The translations under genes and the position numbers were made by a program. Shown piece by piece: positions 5,910 through 8,213 of a DNA stretch of 8,213 bases. Numbering within the stretch: position 1 is the stretch's first letter; every line of letters begins with the position of its first letter. Under the pieces are notes generated by a model. The model did no database searches. It was not told the origin of the DNA and was given only the letters and a program-made list of their open reading frames with translations. The stretch is from Clostridiales bacterium (lineage in GTDB: Bacteria; Bacillota; Clostridia; Christensenellales; CAG-138), in assembly GCA_031270585.1 (NCBI GenBank), contig JAISXK010000093.1, positions 1 through 8,213 of the forward strand, read 5' to 3'.

Positions 5910-6052
5910 AGACGGATGCCGAAAAACATTGTTTTTACCGCCATCGCACCACCGGCGCGGCGATATGCCGTTGCTGATCGGGTATATGCGCCGGCTGTGC
6001 CGCCTCCGGATTTACGATACTATCCTAATCCGCCCAAACACCATATGCCGCA
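5910..6052. terminator. Convergent intergenic region with imperfect hairpins
   Basis: Two convergent genes end on either side of this gap. An imperfect dyad centred on AAAAAC-ATT-GTTTTT (5923-5937), extendable through GATG/CATC flanks with bulges, could act in both directions, but its U-run lies within the stem. A second structure pairs CCGGCGC (5952-5958) with GCGCCGG (5988-5994) around a nested small hairpin and lacks a U-tract. Termination of both operons here is expected from the layout; which hairpin acts is not clear. Confidence 0.3.
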
Positions 6053-7864
6053 TCAAATAAGCAAGGATGGATCACATTGCAAAACGGCTTTGATGCGCCG
6101 CACGCCAGCTGAAGAAGCCTCTTCTTTTTTGATTTTGAAACGCCCCAACTCGCCAGTACTTCCGGCATGCGGGCCGCCGCAGATTTCGCGACTGAAATCA
6201 CCCATGGAATATACCTTTACAATTTCGGCGTATTTGCTTTCAAACAAGCCGATGGCGCCCATCTTTTTAGCCTTTTCCACCGTCATTTCTTCATAAGTGA
6301 CGGGTAAATCCGCTTGAATAATTTCGTTCACCATAAACTCCACCGCGTCAAGCTCCTCTTTCGTAAGCTTGCGCGGAAAGGAAAAATCAAACCGCAGCCT
6401 TTCCGCCGTAATATTGCTGCCCCGTTGCGCGATATTTTTATCCCGCAACACATCACGCAGCGCCGCCTGCAACAGGTGGGTGGCGGTATGCAGCTTTGTG
6501 GTATTCTCCGCGTTATCCGCCATGCCGCCTTTAAAGCGATGCTCCGCGCCCATCTGCGATTTTTTCTGGTGATCAGCAAACGCTTCATGGTAGCCCTGCT
6601 CATCTACATGGAAGCCATGCTCACGCGCAAGCTCTATGGTAAACTCCAGCGGAAAACCAAACGTATCATACAGGCGGAAGACGTTCTTGCCATCTATCCT
6701 TTTATCCGTAAGCGTGGGCAATAACCTTTCAAACTCTTTTATGCCCTTCTTCAGCGTTTTGGTAAACCGTTGTTCCTCTTTATTGATTTCATCTATAATA
6801 TAATCTTGTTTATTGATTAGCTCTGTATAATTGTCCTTATACTGCGTTATGACGGCTTGAGCGACGTGCCCCAGCCCGCCTTGCTCGATAGTGAGCTGCA
6901 TGGCAAAGCGCAGCGCGCGGCGCAGTAGCCTGCGCAAAATATAGCCTTGATCCACATTGCCAGGCACAATGCCGCGCGGATCGCCAATCATAAATACGCC
7001 GCAACGTATATGATCGGCTATAATGCGAAAAGCTTTTGTTATCTCCTCGCTCTTCCCGTATTGCTTGCCGCTTAAGCGGGCGATGGTTGCCAGTATGCCG
7101 GTAAATGCGTCGGTATCGTATACGCTTTGTACCCCCTGCAGGGTCGCCACCGTGCGGTCAAGCCCCATGCCGGTATCCACATTTTTTTGCGCGAGCGGTT
7201 CAAAGGCGCCGTCTTCCTTTTTATTAAATTCCATAAAGACGTTGTTCCATATTTCCAGGTATTTTCCGCAGGAGCACGCGGGCGAGCACGTATCCGTACA
7301 GGCTAACTTACCTGTATCATAAAACATCTCGGTATCCGGCCCGCAGGGCCCTGTTTGCCCCGCCGGCCCCCACCAGTTGTACTTCTTGGGCAGGTAAAAT
7401 ATGTGGCTCTCCTCTACGCCCATATCTACCCAGCGATCATGCGAAACGGTGTCGCGCGGCGCGTCTGCGTCGCCCTCGAAGCAGGTAAAATACAGCTTCT
7501 CTTTGGGTATGCCAAGCCATTTTTCATCCGTCAAAAACTCGAAGGAATACGCGATAGCTTCTTTTTTAAAATAATCACCGAGTGACCAGTTGCCCAGCAT
7601 CTCAAAGAATGTGCAATGCGAGGTGTCGCCCACTTCGTCGATATCACCTGTTCTGACGCATTTTTGCACGTTTACCAGCCGTTTGCCTGCGGGATGCCTT
7701 TCGCCCAGCAAATAGGGCACCAACGGGTGCATGCCCGCTGTTGTAAACAGCACGGTAGGGTCGTTTTCGGGTATGAGCGAAGCATTGTCGACAATAACAT
7801 GGCCCTTTCCTTTGAAAAATTGTAAGTAAAGTGACCTTAATTCTTTTGATGTCAGATTACGCAT
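6053..7864 (-). CDS. alaS: Alanyl-tRNA synthetase, short form lacking the C-Ala domain
   Basis: This enzyme charges tRNA-Ala with alanine in the cytoplasm. Class II catalytic motifs are present: the N-terminal RSLYLQFFKGKGH region, motif 2 CTFFEMLGNWSLGDYF (84-99), and motif 3 with GMGLDR (232-237). A helical tRNA-recognition region spans about 250-440. The editing domain has both metal-ligand pairs, HTATH (His459, His463) and CGGPH (Cys562, His566), so deacylation of Ser/Gly-tRNA-Ala is probably retained. The protein ends soon after EEASSAGVRRIKAVL at 603 residues, against about 870 in common bacterial AlaRS; the DHHA1/C-Ala part is missing. It ends with an ordinary TGA in an intact frame, so this looks like a natural short form rather than a broken gene. 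A cysteine cluster (C189, C193, C197, C199) interrupts the catalytic domain. The start is secured by AAAAAGGAG six bases before the ATG. It is convergent with the RNA-modification pair. Confidence 0.96.
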   Translation of the reverse strand: MRNLTSKELRSLYLQFFKGKGHVIVDNASLIPENDPTVLFTTAGMHPLVPYLLGERHPAGKRLVNVQKCVRTGDIDEVGDTSHCTFFEMLGNWSLGDYFKKEAIAYSFEFLTDEKWLGIPKEKLYFTCFEGDADAPRDTVSHDRWVDMGVEESHIFYLPKKYNWWGPAGQTGPCGPDTEMFYDTGKLACTDTCSPACSCGKYLEIWNNVFMEFNKKEDGAFEPLAQKNVDTGMGLDRTVATLQGVQSVYDTDAFTGILATIARLSGKQYGKSEEITKAFRIIADHIRCGVFMIGDPRGIVPGNVDQGYILRRLLRRALRFAMQLTIEQGGLGHVAQAVITQYKDNYTELINKQDYIIDEINKEEQRFTKTLKKGIKEFERLLPTLTDKRIDGKNVFRLYDTFGFPLEFTIELAREHGFHVDEQGYHEAFADHQKKSQMGAEHRFKGGMADNAENTTKLHTATHLLQAALRDVLRDKNIAQRGSNITAERLRFDFSFPRKLTKEELDAVEFMVNEIIQADLPVTYEEMTVEKAKKMGAIGLFESKYAEIVKVYSMGDFSREICGGPHAGSTGELGRFKIKKEEASSAGVRRIKAVLQCDPSLLI

Positions 7865-7870
7865 GTATTA

Positions 7871-7879
7871 CTCCTTTTT
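7871..7879 (-). promoter_or_regulatory. Ribosome binding site of alaS
   Basis: AAAAAGGAG on the minus strand, six bases before the ATG, is a strong Shine-Dalgarno match and fixes the start. The 94 bases upstream of alaS show no T-box core sequence, anti-terminator or convincing -35/-10 pair. Confidence 0.8.
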
Positions 7880-7958
7880 ATGGTAAACAGATGATGCGAT
7901 TAATAGTCGCCTATACGCGCCCTTCCCACCACGGCTTACCGGGAATTATTTGTTTGCT

Positions 7959-8192
7959 TTATTTTAGCGTGTTTGGGTCATATACGCAATAAGACGCTCG
8001 CATGAGGCCGGCGCCATCTTTTGCGACAGGCGTTGGCATTAGCCCCTGCCGTATCTGAAAAGTCCCCCCCTCCATGACATACACCGCGCCAGGGGCTTTG
8101 TTTTGCCTTGCCTTATGCAAGCGTAAGTAGGCTGCCATTGCGCTTTGCCACGCGGCAGCTTTGGCGTTGCGCGCGCCACTTTTATTTTTCAT
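7959..8192 (-). CDS. Possible small hypothetical protein upstream of alaS
   Basis: A 77-codon frame begins MKNKSGARNAKAAAWQSAMA and ends YCVYDPNTLK. The N-terminal half is basic and Ala-rich, probably helical; the C-terminal half looks like a short beta-type fold with two Gly pairs. I recognise no family. In-frame stops lie just upstream of the ATG, so the frame is complete in the window, but no Shine-Dalgarno sequence precedes it (only an A/T-rich leader is visible before the edge). It is in the same direction as alaS, 94 bases upstream. The amino-acid composition is protein-like, yet chance cannot be excluded. Confidence 0.35.
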   Translation of the reverse strand: MKNKSGARNAKAAAWQSAMAAYLRLHKARQNKAPGAVYVMEGGTFQIRQGLMPTPVAKDGAGLMRASYCVYDPNTLK

Positions 8193-8213
8193 TTTACAAT
8201 ATTATTTTCATTA

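Noticed and set aside
5916..6724. Plus-strand frames (5916-6296 and 6314-6724) opposite the 3' half of alaS
   Set aside because: Both mainly mirror alaS codons on the other strand, and neither shows a domain or a ribosome site.
8041..8097. Perfect 8-bp inverted repeat AGCCCCTG / CAGGGGCT followed by T-rich sequence on plus
   Set aside because: The loop is 41 bases, it lies within the possible small ORF, and there is no plus-strand gene just upstream to terminate.
7865..8213. A T-box riboswitch upstream of alaS
   Set aside because: The minus strand has GTGGTGGGAAGGGCG, loosely like a T-box core, but no full AGGGTGGNACCGCG match, no Stem I motifs and no following terminator with a U-run.
1..8213. 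CRISPR arrays, tRNA or rRNA genes, and defence clusters
   Set aside because: No regularly spaced repeats, tRNA-like cloverleaf or conserved rRNA segments were seen; the lone DNA methyltransferase has no partner nuclease in the window.

Overview
The window looks like chromosomal housekeeping DNA from a low-to-mid GC Firmicute, probably of class Clostridia. Three things suggest this. Shine-Dalgarno sequences of the AAAGGAG type precede most genes. The RluA, flippase-like and short AlaRS protein families are of clostridial style. A TTG start is clearly supported by its ribosome site. This is inferred from protein style only; no database search was possible.

Layout from left to right. Positions 1-345 hold no convincing gene; the left part ends in a motif that may be the end of a decayed insertion sequence. 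Positions 346-1152 (minus) encode a 268-residue NlpC/P60 peptidoglycan hydrolase with a TTG start. A divergent intergenic region with two hairpins and a candidate sigma-28-like promoter separates it from a solitary beta-class DNA methyltransferase (plus). A 25-codon ORF with a strong ribosome site overlaps the start of the methyltransferase. Next, also on plus, come a flippase-like (LPG synthase transmembrane family) membrane protein with a reasonable promoter, then a tight two-gene unit: a RlmI/RlmK-like class I methyltransferase and, 3 nt later, a single polypeptide made of two complete RluA-type pseudouridine synthase domains. Convergent to these, on minus, lies alaS, encoding an unusually short alanyl-tRNA synthetase (603 aa) with catalytic, tRNA-recognition and editing regions but no C-Ala domain. 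A possible small hypothetical gene lies upstream of alaS at the right edge.

Functional theme: the right two-thirds is centred on translation and RNA modification (RNA methyltransferase, double pseudouridine synthase, AlaRS). The left third concerns envelope and DNA (cell-wall hydrolase, DNA methylation, membrane lipid handling). I found no CRISPR array, complete mobile element, tRNA, rRNA or defence cluster. The features most worth checking are the tandem RluA fusion, the C-Ala-less AlaRS with a four-cysteine insertion, and the overlapping small ORF at the start of the orphan DNA methyltransferase.
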